From Sphingobium scionense (GTDB taxonomy: Bacteria; Pseudomonadota; Alphaproteobacteria; Sphingomonadales; Sphingomonadaceae): a stretch of 38,566 nt of DNA. A model generated the notes under the pieces. It was given only the letters and a program-made list of their open reading frames with translations. It was not told the DNA's origin and ran no database searches. The stretch covers positions 1 to 38,566 of the forward strand of contig NZ_JACIEU010000034.1 of NCBI RefSeq assembly GCF_014197035.1, written 5' to 3'. Below are positions 1 to 7,477 of the stretch, one piece after another. Numbering within the stretch: position 1 is the stretch's first letter; every line of letters begins with the position of its first letter. The position numbers and the translations under genes are program-made.

Positions 1-5
1 CACAA

Positions 6-72
6 GCCCACCCCGCTGCGACTAACGCGCTGCGCGCCTAAGTCTCGCTGCCCCTCCCGTTTACGGGAGGGG
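6..72 (-). repeat. dispersed intergenic repeat, copy 1
   Basis: Read on the minus strand, this block begins with a perfect 9-bp stem (CCCCTCCCG / CGGGAGGGG, loop of four) and continues with GGCAGCGAGACTT and a CAGCGGGGT tail. Nearly the same block occurs in opposite orientation at 33581-33646. The differences are mainly in the hairpin loop and in a few transition-type positions. It lies beyond the 3' end of the YdeI-like gene. It resembles a REP-like, non-coding dispersed element; it may also serve as a terminator stem, although no T-tract is present. Confidence 0.7.
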
Positions 73-131
73 AATGGCAGGAAGCCACCCATCCCGGCCC
101 GTCGACGAGCGTTGAATCTGTCCACGCCGGC

Positions 132-443
132 CTAGCCCCGCTTCCCCTTCCCCTCGATCAGCACCGCCTGTTGCCAGCGGCTCGGCGCCTTGTCAGTGCG
201 GTGGATGCAGCCGGCCCAGCAGCAGGGCCGCTTCTTGCCCTCCTGCAATTCCTCGACAGTGCGTGCAATGCGCCGCGCGCGGGTCGCGGTCTGCTTGGCA
301 TCCTCGACCCAGCAGATGAACTCGTTGCGGCCAAGCGGCGTCAGCCCCTGCCACAGCGCGAAGATGCCGGCATCGGCCCGGATCGCCGCCTGCATGTCAT
401 CGGCCGCCTCATGCACCGTGCCCTGGAGAAAATCGTCCGTCAT
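132..443 (-). CDS. YdeI/OmpD-associated family protein
   Basis: A 103-aa protein. The stretch GLTPLGRNEFICWVEDAK followed by a TRARRIARTVEELQEGKKRPCCW segment is typical of the short YdeI/OmpD-associated (OmdA-like) proteins of alphaproteobacteria. The residues R-N-E-F-I-C-W-V and the basic helix with A-R-R-I are the recognisable core. Family members have been linked to outer-membrane or antimicrobial-peptide tolerance in enterobacteria, but the biochemical role is unknown. The start is supported by GGAGAGG seven bases upstream. It lies 30 bp downstream of the DUF2239 gene on the same strand, so the two are probably cotranscribed. There is no signal peptide or membrane segment, so it is probably cytoplasmic. 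Confidence 0.8.
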   Translation of the reverse strand: MTDDFLQGTVHEAADDMQAAIRADAGIFALWQGLTPLGRNEFICWVEDAKQTATRARRIARTVEELQEGKKRPCCWAGCIHRTDKAPSRWQQAVLIEGKGKRG

Positions 444-473
444 CCAGCCTCTCCGATCCTTGCGACGCAGAAG

Positions 474-1001
474 CTAAGCGGAAAAGGCCGGCTCCGCCAG
501 CGCCAGCCCATGCGTCCGGATCGCGCCCGGCCAGCCTTCCGCCGCCGCCTCGAACGCCGCCCTGTCCCCGGCATAAAGCGCACGGATCGCCGCTTCATAG
601 CCGGGCCGGTCGCCCGCCATCGCGGTCAGGAAATGATAGGCCGCGTCCATCGCCGCGCGGGGCGATACCTTGTCCGCGCTCACCTTCACCGCTTCCTCGA
701 CCAACTGCCGCAGCGTGGCGGAAGCGCCGCGCGGCTGCGCCGCCAGCCAGTCCCAATGACGCGGCAGCAGGGTGATCTCGCGCGCCTGCACCCCCATCTT
801 GGGTCGCCCACGCCCCCGTGGCCCGGCGCGCGCCGCCGCATCGGCCTGCCAGTCGATATCCACCTGCCGCCCGGTGCGATCGTCGAACAACAGGATATTC
901 TGGGCGTCATCCCCCATGGCGCGCAGCGCCGCGCGCACCTCATCCTCATCGCCGGTCGCGATCCAATAGTCGCCCGAAAAGGCCGTCAATGTGCGGTCCA
1001 T
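474..1001 (-). CDS. DUF2239 family protein
   Basis: A 175-aa protein recognised as DUF2239 by its N-terminal MDRTLTAFSGDYW, the ILLFDDRTGRQVDIDW segment and the glycine/arginine-rich linker GRGRPKMGV. I chose the ATG at 1001 because AAGGAGA sits six bases upstream; an in-frame codon at 1025 lacks such a site. Residues about 95-132 (QAREITLL, then PRHWDWLAAQ, then GASATLRQLVEEAVK) look like a strand followed by two helices, as in ribbon-helix-helix DNA-binding proteins. The C-terminal half (AAYHFLTAMAGDRPGYEAAIRALYAGDRAAF) is helical. The promoter region carries a strong inverted repeat (1033-1061), consistent with autoregulation. The family function is unknown; the DNA-binding idea is inference. 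Confidence 0.82.
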   Translation of the reverse strand: MDRTLTAFSGDYWIATGDEDEVRAALRAMGDDAQNILLFDDRTGRQVDIDWQADAAARAGPRGRGRPKMGVQAREITLLPRHWDWLAAQPRGASATLRQLVEEAVKVSADKVSPRAAMDAAYHFLTAMAGDRPGYEAAIRALYAGDRAAFEAAAEGWPGAIRTHGLALAEPAFSA

Positions 1002-1032
1002 GCCGAATCTCCTTCGGCACGGCATTTATTAC

Positions 1033-1061
1033 CCGGATATAATAGAGTCAATAATATCCGG
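1033..1061 (-). promoter_or_regulatory. inverted repeat, candidate operator of the DUF2239 gene
   Basis: CCGGATAT (1033-1040) and ATATCCGG (1054-1061) form a perfect 8-bp inverted repeat with a 13-base spacer. With one mismatch the arms extend to 11 bp. The element is AT-rich in a GC-rich region. On the minus strand it contains TTGACT, a plausible -35, between the arms. It lies 32-60 bp upstream of the DUF2239 ATG and just past the stop of xthA, so it is placed as an operator/promoter for DUF2239 and the YdeI-like gene. Confidence 0.6.
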
Positions 1062-1068
1062 ATTAAAT

Positions 1069-1845
1069 TCAGACATCACGCAACTCGACCCAGGTCGGCG
1101 CATGATCGCTCGCCTTTTCCCGGCCACGAAATGCCTTGTCGACCTGGGCATCGACCAGCCGGTCCGCCGCCGCCGGGCTCAGCAGCAGATGGTCGATGCG
1201 GAAGCCCGCGTCGCGCGGCCAGGCGCCGGCCTGATAGTCCCAATAGGTCCACACGCCGCCGGCGGGATGGCGGGTCAGGATCGAATCGGTCCAGCCATCG
1301 CCCAGCAGCCGGCGATAGGCCTCCCGGCTTTCGGGCTGCATCAGCGCATCGTCCGCCATCGCCTTGGGCGAATAGATATCCACGTCGCGCGGGATGACAT
1401 TATAGTCGCCGGCCAGGATCGCGGGCACTTCCTCCGCCCAGATTTCCGCCGCCCGTTCGCGCAGCCGCTTCATCCAGCGCAGCTTGTAATCGAACTTCGG
1501 CCCCGGCTGCGGATTGCCGTTGGGCAGGTAGATGCTGGCGACCCGCACCCCCTTCACATCGGCTTCCAGATAGCGGCTCTGCTCGTCCTCCGGCTCGCCC
1601 TCCAGGCCCCGGCGCACCTCCACCGGCTGGTCGCCGCGCGCCAGGATGGCGACGCCGTTGAAGCCCTTCTGCCCGTGCCAGATCACGCCATAGCCGGCAT
1701 CCTCGATATCCTTGACCGGGAAGGTCTCGTCGGACGTCTTGATCTCCTGCAGGCAGGCAATGTCGGGCCGGGTCTCGTCCAGCCATTCCAGCAGGCGCGG
1801 CAGCCGCGCCTTGATGCCGTTGATATTGAAGGTGGCGATACGCAT
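1069..1845 (-). CDS. xthA: exodeoxyribonuclease III
   Basis: A 258-aa member of the exonuclease III / AP endonuclease (EEP) family; it acts on abasic sites and 3' ends in base-excision repair. Visible motifs are the N-terminal RIATFNINGIKARL, the metal-binding Glu in CLQEIK (E34), GDYNVIPRDVDIY, and the C-terminal catalytic SDHAPTW with its essential His. Length is typical of the family. The start at 1845 (MRIATFN) was preferred over an in-frame upstream codon at 1872 because the family begins here and AGAGACAGG precedes it. It lies downstream of erpA on the same strand with a 71-bp gap containing a small hairpin. Confidence 0.95.
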   Translation of the reverse strand: MRIATFNINGIKARLPRLLEWLDETRPDIACLQEIKTSDETFPVKDIEDAGYGVIWHGQKGFNGVAILARGDQPVEVRRGLEGEPEDEQSRYLEADVKGVRVASIYLPNGNPQPGPKFDYKLRWMKRLRERAAEIWAEEVPAILAGDYNVIPRDVDIYSPKAMADDALMQPESREAYRRLLGDGWTDSILTRHPAGGVWTYWDYQAGAWPRDAGFRIDHLLLSPAAADRLVDAQVDKAFRGREKASDHAPTWVELRDV

Positions 1846-1868
1846 GATGGACCTGTCTCTTTCGCTGT

Positions 1869-1890
1869 CCACTTCCCTTTAGAGAAGTGG
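1869..1890 (-). terminator. small hairpin between erpA and xthA
   Basis: CCACTTC (1869-1875) and GAAGTGG (1884-1890) form a perfect 7-bp stem with an 8-base loop, starting 27 bases beyond the erpA stop codon. There is no T-tract after it on the minus strand, so it could be a weak terminator, a processing site or a 3'-end stabiliser. Confidence 0.35.
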
Positions 1891-1916
1891 GCTGCGTCTA
1901 CAAGCCAATGCGCCGA

Positions 1917-2243
1917 TCAGACCGAGAAGCTGGTGCCACAGCCGCAACCGGCGGTCGCGTTGGGATTGGTCACCTTGAACGCCGCGCCGCCCAGGTCCGA
2001 CACAAAGTCCACGGCAGAACCGCGCACCAGGTCCAGGCTGACATCGTCCACCACCAGCGTCACGCCATCGCGCTCCACCGCCATATCCTCGGCCTCCACC
2101 TGCTCGGCCAGGCCAAAGCGATATTGGAAGCCCGAACAGCCGCCGCCTTCGACGGCCAGCCGCAATATGGCGGGCTTGCCCTGCTTGGCGGCGATCGCCG
2201 CGACACGGGCGGCGGCGGAAGGGGTGAGATCGATATCGGCCAT
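1917..2243 (-). CDS. erpA: iron-sulfur cluster insertion protein (HesB/IscA/ErpA family)
   Basis: A 108-aa A-type iron-sulfur carrier that hands [4Fe-4S] or [2Fe-2S] clusters to apo-proteins in the cytoplasm. The three invariant cysteines are present: C36 in GGGCSGFQY, and C100 and C102 in the C-terminal AGCGCGTSF. Family landmarks LTPSAA near the N-terminus and GAAFKVTNPNA before the last cysteines are also seen. I use the name ErpA because the single-copy alphaproteobacterial member outside isc/suf operons is usually annotated so; IscA-like is an equally correct family call. No isc/suf genes are adjacent. Confidence 0.92.
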   Translation of the reverse strand: MADIDLTPSAAARVAAIAAKQGKPAILRLAVEGGGCSGFQYRFGLAEQVEAEDMAVERDGVTLVVDDVSLDLVRGSAVDFVSDLGGAAFKVTNPNATAGCGCGTSFSV

Positions 2244-2265
2244 GATGCCTAGATAGGGTCAAGCA

Positions 2266-2298
2266 AAAGCCCCGGCAACCCATGGGTGCCGGGGCTTT
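2266..2298 (-). terminator. rho-independent terminator of the M23 peptidase gene
   Basis: A perfect 12-bp stem (AAAGCCCCGGCA at 2266-2277 pairing with 2287-2298) around a 9-base loop, 24 bases past the M23 stop. On the minus strand the stem ends in GGGGCTTTTGCTT, giving the expected T-rich tail. It separates the M23 gene from erpA, which starts about 20 bp further on. Confidence 0.88.
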
Positions 2299-2322
2299 GG
2301 AAACTTGCGTGCGAAAGGCCGA

Positions 2323-3051
2323 TCAGTCGGCGGCCTTTTCCTCCGCCTTGGTCGGACCGCCCATGGCGATCGGCGGCTTGGTGTTCATCGCGATCAGATA
2401 GTCGGGACCGGCGACGAAGGGGAGCGGGTTGATCGCCGCGCCATCGACGCGGACTTCATAATGGAGGTGGCTGCCGGTCGAACGGCCGGTGGATCCCATC
2501 AGGCCGATCACCTGGCCACGATGGACATAGCTGTTGGGCGCAACCAACAGCTTCGACATATGGCCGTAGCGGGTTTCCATGCCATTGCCATGCGAGATCT
2601 GGACCAGGTTGCCATAGCCGCTGGCCCAGCCGGCGCGACTGATGATGCCGTCGGCGGTGGCGTGGATCGGGGTGCCGATCGGGCCGGGAATATCGATGCC
2701 CTTGTGCATGCGGGCGCTGCGGTTGAACGGGTCGGAACGCACGCCGAAGTTCGAGGTCAGCGACAGCTTTTCGACCGGGCGGCCCGAGGGAATATAGGCT
2801 GCGGTCTTGGCGTTGCCGTCCATGCGCTGCAGGCTGGAAAAGATGTTGGAGAAGCCGACATCGGCCGGGCCGAGCGCGCTGGTGTTGATTTCGGAAGAAT
2901 CGCCATAAGGATCATCTTCATCCTTGGCGTTGGCCGGGGCTGCGGCGCACATCACGCCAACCATGCCGACCATCCCGAAAATCTTGGCCGTCTTGCTGGC
3001 CGATTGGAACCAACGCGCACCCAGCGCATTCACAGTACGAAGAATCAACAT
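2323..3051 (-). CDS. M23 family metallopeptidase (LytM domain)
   Basis: A 242-aa secreted or membrane-anchored zinc peptidase of the M23 (lysostaphin/LytM) family. These proteins cleave peptidoglycan cross-bridges or act as amidase activators in the periplasm. A hydrophobic stretch at residues 24-42 ending in AAAPANA looks like a signal peptide or N-terminal anchor. The catalytic zinc ligands are visible: H116 and D120 in HKGIDI, and the HLH (H195/H197) in GSHLHYEVR. The supporting motifs GYGNLVQISHGNG and GSTGRSTG are present, so it is likely active. The N-terminus before the signal is unusually long and basic. No coiled coil is seen, unlike EnvC-type activators. Confidence 0.92.
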   Translation of the reverse strand: MLILRTVNALGARWFQSASKTAKIFGMVGMVGVMCAAAPANAKDEDDPYGDSSEINTSALGPADVGFSNIFSSLQRMDGNAKTAAYIPSGRPVEKLSLTSNFGVRSDPFNRSARMHKGIDIPGPIGTPIHATADGIISRAGWASGYGNLVQISHGNGMETRYGHMSKLLVAPNSYVHRGQVIGLMGSTGRSTGSHLHYEVRVDGAAINPLPFVAGPDYLIAMNTKPPIAMGGPTKAEEKAAD

Positions 3052-3115
3052 GCCGACCCCGACTTATGCCCGCGAAGGCTTTTGCCTCTCGTGGGTTCCC
3101 CATGTTCAATAAAAT

Positions 3116-3131
3116 GGCGACCTAGATCGCC
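3116..3131 (-). terminator. weak terminator after the glnE-bcp-DUF455 set
   Basis: GGCGA (3116-3120) and TCGCC (3127-3131) form a short 5-bp stem with a 6-base loop. On the minus strand it is followed by ATTTTATTG. It lies 30 bp past the DUF455 stop and before the M23 start. The stem is short, so confidence is limited. Confidence 0.35.
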
Positions 3132-3160
3132 CCCGCTGGATGCAGACTGCAAATCGCCGC

Positions 3161-3970
3161 TCAGCTTGCAAGCGCGTCGTAGAAATCGCGCGTCAAACCG
3201 GCCTGTCGACGCGCCGAGTCGTTGAACGGTGGCTTAACGCTCCCCCGAAAATGGCGTTTCACAAGGATTTGGTAATGTTTGACGGGGTCTAGCCCCAATC
3301 GGTTCGTCGCCTGGCTGAACCATGTCGTCCCGGCCGACACATGGCGAATCTCATCCGTCATAATCCGCTGCAACATCTTTGCGGATATATGGTCGCCCAC
3401 CCCCTCGAACCGCGCGATCGTGGACGGCGTGATATCCAGCGCACGGGCCTCCAGCACCATCGGCACCACCGCCAGCCGGGCGAGCGCATCGCCCGCCGTC
3501 TCGCTCGCCGCCTGCCACAGCCCGTCATGCGCGGGCAGCGCGCCATAATGGCTGCCCAATTGCCGCAACCGCCGGTCGAGCAGCGCGAAATGCATGGCCT
3601 CGTCCGCGCCGACCCGCATCCATTCGTCGGTGAAGCCCGCCGGAAATTCGCCGCCAAAGCGCCCGACCAGGTCGAACGCCAGGTCGATCGCGACAAACTC
3701 GATATGCGCCAGCGCATGCAGCATCGCGATCCGCCCGCGATCCGTGCCCATCTTGCTGCGCTTGGGCATTTGCCCCGGCGGCAGCAGTTCGGGCGCATCG
3801 GGCCGCGCCGGCCGGTCGGGCATCGCTATGTCGAACCGATGCGCCAGCCGCCCCAGCCGCCAGGCCCGCGCCACCGCCCGCGCCGCCATCAGCTTGCTGG
3901 TCGGGTCAGCAATGGTCAGTACATGGGCGCACCCCGCGCCCACGGAATCGAGAACAGGTGGCAGGGTCAA
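3161..3970 (-). CDS. ferritin-like DUF455 family protein
   Basis: A 269-aa protein of the DUF455 group of ferritin-like four-helix proteins. Carboxylate/histidine motifs typical of a di-iron ferritin-like fold are visible: AHIEFVAIDLAFD, GADEAMHFALLDRRL and TDEIRHVSAGTTWF. MVLEARALDITP is also characteristic. Such proteins are predicted oxidases or hydroxylases of unknown substrate. The start used here is a TTG at 3970 that overlaps the stop of the peroxiredoxin gene by four bases; a nearby in-frame GTG is a possible alternative. It is the last gene of a three-gene overlapping set with glnE and the peroxiredoxin. Confidence 0.85.
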   Translation of the reverse strand: MTLPPVLDSVGAGCAHVLTIADPTSKLMAARAVARAWRLGRLAHRFDIAMPDRPARPDAPELLPPGQMPKRSKMGTDRGRIAMLHALAHIEFVAIDLAFDLVGRFGGEFPAGFTDEWMRVGADEAMHFALLDRRLRQLGSHYGALPAHDGLWQAASETAGDALARLAVVPMVLEARALDITPSTIARFEGVGDHISAKMLQRIMTDEIRHVSAGTTWFSQATNRLGLDPVKHYQILVKRHFRGSVKPPFNDSARRQAGLTRDFYDALAS

Positions 3971-4428
3971 AGCGCCTTCGCTGCCTCCAGCACCTCAGCG
4001 GCATGGCCCTTGACCTTCACCTTGGGCCAGACCCGCACGATCCTGCCGTCGCCGTCCGCCAGGAAAGTCGCCCGCGCGATCCCCATATATTGGCGGCCAT
4101 AAAGCGACTTCTCGACCCAGGTGCCAAACGCCTCGCAGGCCGTGCCCGGCTCGTCCGAAGCCAGCGTCACCGCCAGCCCATATTTGTCGCCGAACTTCTG
4201 CAACTTGGCCGGCTTGTCCTTCGACACACCAACCACCGCCACGCCCAGCGCCGCGAATTCACTCGCCAGTTCGGTGAAATCCTTCGCCTCGCTGGTGCAG
4301 CCGGGCGTATCCGCCTTGGGATAGAAATAGACCACCACCGGCTTGCCGCGATAGCGCGCCAGGCTGAAGTCCGCGCCGTCCGCATCCTTCAGCGCCACGT
4401 CGGGCAGCATCGCTCCCTGTTCAAGCAT
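3967..4428 (-). CDS. bcp: thioredoxin-dependent peroxiredoxin, BCP/PrxQ type
   Basis: A 153-aa thiol peroxidase of the BCP/PrxQ group that reduces H2O2 and organic peroxides in the cytoplasm. The peroxidatic Cys44 is in YFYPKADTPGCTSEAKDF. The residue five positions later, which carries the resolving cysteine in E. coli BCP, is Lys49 here, so this looks like a 1-Cys or alternative-partner enzyme; the only other cysteine noted is C98 in GTACEAFG. Further family motifs are GVSKDKPAKLQKF and the YMGIARATFL region. The start at 4428 is set by AGGAGG six bases upstream and overlaps the glnE stop by eight bases, giving translational coupling. Confidence 0.93.
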   Translation of the reverse strand: MLEQGAMLPDVALKDADGADFSLARYRGKPVVVYFYPKADTPGCTSEAKDFTELASEFAALGVAVVGVSKDKPAKLQKFGDKYGLAVTLASDEPGTACEAFGTWVEKSLYGRQYMGIARATFLADGDGRIVRVWPKVKVKGHAAEVLEAAKAL

Positions 4429-7114
4429 CTTGATCCTCCTGATAGGGCGCGGCCAGCGCGCGCCATGCGTCGCCGACGCTTTGCCGGGCCTTGGCATAGC
4501 TTTCAAGCAGCGCGTCCCAATCGGCCGCGCCACAGGCGCGTGCGACCAGCGGCCGGGTCGCCTCCGGCGGCTCGGTCGATTTGGGCGACACCAGCCGCGA
4601 CACGATCAAAAAGCGGGTGATCAGTTCCTGCGCCGGAATCAGCTCGGCGGGAAGATGGCCGGCCGCCACCAGTTCGGCCAGCGCCTTGCCCAGATCCGGG
4701 TCGAACCCCATGCGATAATGGAACTGGCTGATGTGGATCAGGAACTCGATGTCGACCAGCCCGCCGGGCACCAGCTTGACGTCCAGCTCGCTTGCCGGCG
4801 GCTTGTGCCGCGCAATGTCGCCCCGCATCTTCACCGCCTGCCGCGCCAGTTCGTTAAAATCGCGCGGCCGTTGCAGCGTCTCGGTCAGGATCGCCTCCAG
4901 CGCCGCCCGCGCCTGCGGCGATCCGAACACCGGCCGCGCCCGCGTCAGCGCCAGATGCTCCCAGGTCCAGGCTTCTTCGCGCTGATATCTGGCAAAACTG
5001 TCCAGGCTGACCGCCAGCAGCCCTTGCGCACCCGATGGCCGCAGCCGCGTATCCACCTCATAAAGCGGCCCCGCCGCCGTCGACACCGACAGCGCATTGG
5101 TGATGCGCTGGCCCAGGCGGTTGAAATATTGGGTCGCGCCCAGCGGCCGCGCGCCATCCGATTCCGCCAGGAAATCGCCGGTAAACAGATAGACCAGGTC
5201 CAGGTCCGACGCATGGGTCAGCACCCCGCCGCCCATCCGCCCCAGCGCCAGGATCACCATCTCGCCGCCCGGCACCCTGCCATGCACACTCTCGAACTCG
5301 GCGACGGTGGCGCCCGCCAGCGCCTCGATCGCCGCTTCCGCCACCCGGCCATAGCCGCGCCCGGCCTCCAGCGGATCGCCCCCCCGCACGATCTGCACGC
5401 CCAGCGCGAAGCGGCGATCATTCACCCGCTGCCGCACCCGGTCGAGCAGCGCCTGATAATCCTCGCCCGCCTCCAGCGCGGCAAATTGCTGCGCCAGGAC
5501 ATCTACTGGCGGCACGGGGTCGAAGGCCGACGCATCGATCAGCCCTTCGAGCAGCTCGACCCGGCGGCTCAGCCCATCAGCGAGCGCCGGCGCATGGCTC
5601 AATATCTCGGCCAGCAATTCGACCAGCCCCGGCCGCGCGCCCAGCAGCTTGAAGAAGTTGATCGCACTCGGCAGCCGGCCGATCATGTCGTCCAGCCGGT
5701 TGAGCGCCCGTCCCGGATCGGGCGCGGTGGCGAGCGCTGGCATCAGCACCGGCAACAGCCGCTCCAGCGCCTCGCGCGACGCCCCGCTGCGCAGCGAGCG
5801 GATCGTGCCGTCGCGCCAGTGAGCGACCCGGGCCGCCGCCCAGTCGGCATCGGCAAAGCCCATTTCCTTGAGCTGCACCTTCAGCTTATCCTCGTCATGC
5901 GACAGGCTGCCATCGTCGGGCGCGGCGGTCAGCCGGTCATAATTGGCCCCCACCCACTCGACATGAGGCCGCAGCAGGTCGAGCAGCGCCGCCGCGTCCG
6001 TCAGGCCATGCAAGCGCGCAACATTGTCCAGCGAGTCCGGGTTCTTGGGCAGTTCATGGGTCTGGCGATCCTCGACCATCTGCAAGCGATGCTCGATCGT
6101 GCGGAACAGGACATAGGCTTCGTCGAGCCGCACGGCCACTTCCGCCTCGATCACGCCGGCCGCCGCCAGTGCCCGCAGCGCCGTGCGCGTATGGCCCGAC
6201 CGCAATGACGGGTCGCGCCCGCCATGGATCAACTGGTGGACCTGGGCGAAAAATTCCACCTCGCGAATGCCGCCGCGCCCGCGCTTCAGGTCATAGCCCG
6301 GCCCGAACGCCTGCCCCTGCGCATAATGGTCGCGGATGCGCCGGCTGATGTCGGTGATCGCATCGATCGCGCCAAAGTCCAGGCTGCGCCGCCAGACGAA
6401 CGGCCGGATCTGCCGCAGGAAATACTCGCCCAGCGCCCTGTCGCCCGCCGCGGGCCGGGCGCGGATGAAGGCGGCCTGCTCCCAGCCCATCGCGGTCGAT
6501 TCATAATAGCCGATCGCCGCTTCCACCGGCAGCGCGATCGGCGTGGCTTCCGGCGAAGGCCGCAGCCGCAGATCGACGCGAAAGACATAGCCGTCGCCAT
6601 CGCGCGCATTCAGGATTTCGCTGACGCGCCGCCCGATCCGCACCGCGGCGTCCGCCACATCCTCGCGCTCGCCATGTGGCAGGGTCTGGGGATCATAGAG
6701 CAGGATCGGGTCGATATCGGACGAGTAATTCAGTTCGCGGCTGCCATGCTTGCCCAGCGCCAGCACGACGAAGCCCTGCGGCTCCGCATCGGGATAGCGT
6801 TCGGCAAAGGTCGCAGCCAGCGCCTCCGCCAGCGCCTGATCGGCAAAGTCGGACAGGGTGCGCGTCACGCGGTCCATATCCCAGGCACCACCAAGGTCCG
6901 CCGCCGCCGTCACCAGCGCGATCGCCCCACGGCGCCGCCGCAGCGACCTGGCGACGCCATCCTCCGGCACGCCCTGCGCCTGCGCCGCCGCCATCGCCGC
7001 GTCGAAATCGCCCGTCGCCAGTAGCGCGACGACGGCCGGATAGCGGTCCATTTGCCGCGCCAGAAATGGCGAATGCGCGCGTATCCGCGCTTCCAGGTCG
7101 ATCCAGTCCGTCAC
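4421..7114 (-). CDS. glnE: bifunctional glutamine synthetase adenylyltransferase/deadenylylase
   Basis: An 897-aa GlnE, which adenylylates and deadenylylates glutamine synthetase in response to PII and so controls nitrogen assimilation. Two nucleotidyltransferase domains are visible. The N-terminal deadenylylase domain has ALGKHGSRELNYSSDID (D133/D135). The C-terminal adenylylase domain has LALGRMGGGVLTHASDLDL and then YEVDTRLRPSGAQG. The central KRGRGGIREVEFFAQVHQL and the later PGGLVDIEFLIH helical regions match the family. It is slightly shorter than the E. coli enzyme of about 946 aa. The start is GTG at 7114 with AAGGAG upstream. It leads the set glnE-bcp-DUF455 and is divergent from the NepR-like gene. 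Confidence 0.96.
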   Translation of the reverse strand: MTDWIDLEARIRAHSPFLARQMDRYPAVVALLATGDFDAAMAAAQAQGVPEDGVARSLRRRRGAIALVTAAADLGGAWDMDRVTRTLSDFADQALAEALAATFAERYPDAEPQGFVVLALGKHGSRELNYSSDIDPILLYDPQTLPHGEREDVADAAVRIGRRVSEILNARDGDGYVFRVDLRLRPSPEATPIALPVEAAIGYYESTAMGWEQAAFIRARPAAGDRALGEYFLRQIRPFVWRRSLDFGAIDAITDISRRIRDHYAQGQAFGPGYDLKRGRGGIREVEFFAQVHQLIHGGRDPSLRSGHTRTALRALAAAGVIEAEVAVRLDEAYVLFRTIEHRLQMVEDRQTHELPKNPDSLDNVARLHGLTDAAALLDLLRPHVEWVGANYDRLTAAPDDGSLSHDEDKLKVQLKEMGFADADWAAARVAHWRDGTIRSLRSGASREALERLLPVLMPALATAPDPGRALNRLDDMIGRLPSAINFFKLLGARPGLVELLAEILSHAPALADGLSRRVELLEGLIDASAFDPVPPVDVLAQQFAALEAGEDYQALLDRVRQRVNDRRFALGVQIVRGGDPLEAGRGYGRVAEAAIEALAGATVAEFESVHGRVPGGEMVILALGRMGGGVLTHASDLDLVYLFTGDFLAESDGARPLGATQYFNRLGQRITNALSVSTAAGPLYEVDTRLRPSGAQGLLAVSLDSFARYQREEAWTWEHLALTRARPVFGSPQARAALEAILTETLQRPRDFNELARQAVKMRGDIARHKPPASELDVKLVPGGLVDIEFLIHISQFHYRMGFDPDLGKALAELVAAGHLPAELIPAQELITRFLIVSRLVSPKSTEPPEATRPLVARACGAADWDALLESYAKARQSVGDAWRALAAPYQEDQDA

Positions 7115-7166
7115 GCTTCCGTCTCCTTGTTGACGGCGATATCGCGCCCGAATGCGACGAAATCCA

Positions 7167-7191
7167 GAAACTTTTGGCGCAGATGGCCGTT
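7167..7191 (+). promoter_or_regulatory. possible EcfG-type (general stress) promoter
   Basis: GAAAC (7167-7171), 16 bases, then CGTT (7188-7191) differs at one base from the alphaproteobacterial sigma-EcfG consensus GGAAC-N16/17-CGTT. It lies immediately before the in-frame ATGs of the NepR-like gene. If real, transcription would start near 7198 and translation would have to begin at 7201 or 7207. This is suggestive only. Confidence 0.3.
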
Positions 7192-7392
7192 CTGTCTCTC
7201 ATGGAAATGCAGCGCAAACCTCTTGGCCGATCGGCATCAGGACGGGACGGCGGCGGCGCCCGCGTCGTCAATGTCGGCCTGCCCCTGCCTTATGAAGGCG
7301 TAGGCAAGGCGCTGCGGACCAGTTTTTCGGCGCCGCACGATACTCTGCCGGACGATATGCTGGCACTGCTGGCGAAACTTGATCAGCATTAA
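7183..7392 (+). CDS. NepR-like anti-sigma factor (orphan)
   Basis: A small ORF of 69 codons from ATG 7183; in-frame ATGs at 7201 and 7207 would give 63 or 61 aa. None has a strong ribosome-binding site. The C-terminal half, residues 38-67 (YEGVGKALRTSF, then LPDDMLALLAKLD), matches the NepR signature: G-x-x-LR-x-x-F/Y, a variable link, then (V/L)PD-x(3)-LL-x-x-LD. NepR holds the ECF sigma factor EcfG inactive until phosphorylated PhyR binds it, so this protein would act in the general stress response. No phyR or ecfG is near, so it would be an orphan or second paralogue. The N-terminal 37 residues are basic and probably disordered. Family assignment is by eye. Confidence 0.62.
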   Translation: MAVLSLMEMQRKPLGRSASGRDGGGARVVNVGLPLPYEGVGKALRTSFSAPHDTLPDDMLALLAKLDQH

Positions 7393-7477
7393 CCGATAAA
7401 GCGCAGGCATTTTTTCATGTTTTGCCGCTAAGGCCCGAATCTCTTTCCATTTTCTAGTCGGGAATGCGGGTCACTCG

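Noticed and set aside
4430..6208. A 592-codon plus-strand frame opposite glnE
   Set aside because: Basic, Gln/Arg/His-rich shadow translation; glnE motifs on the other strand are decisive.
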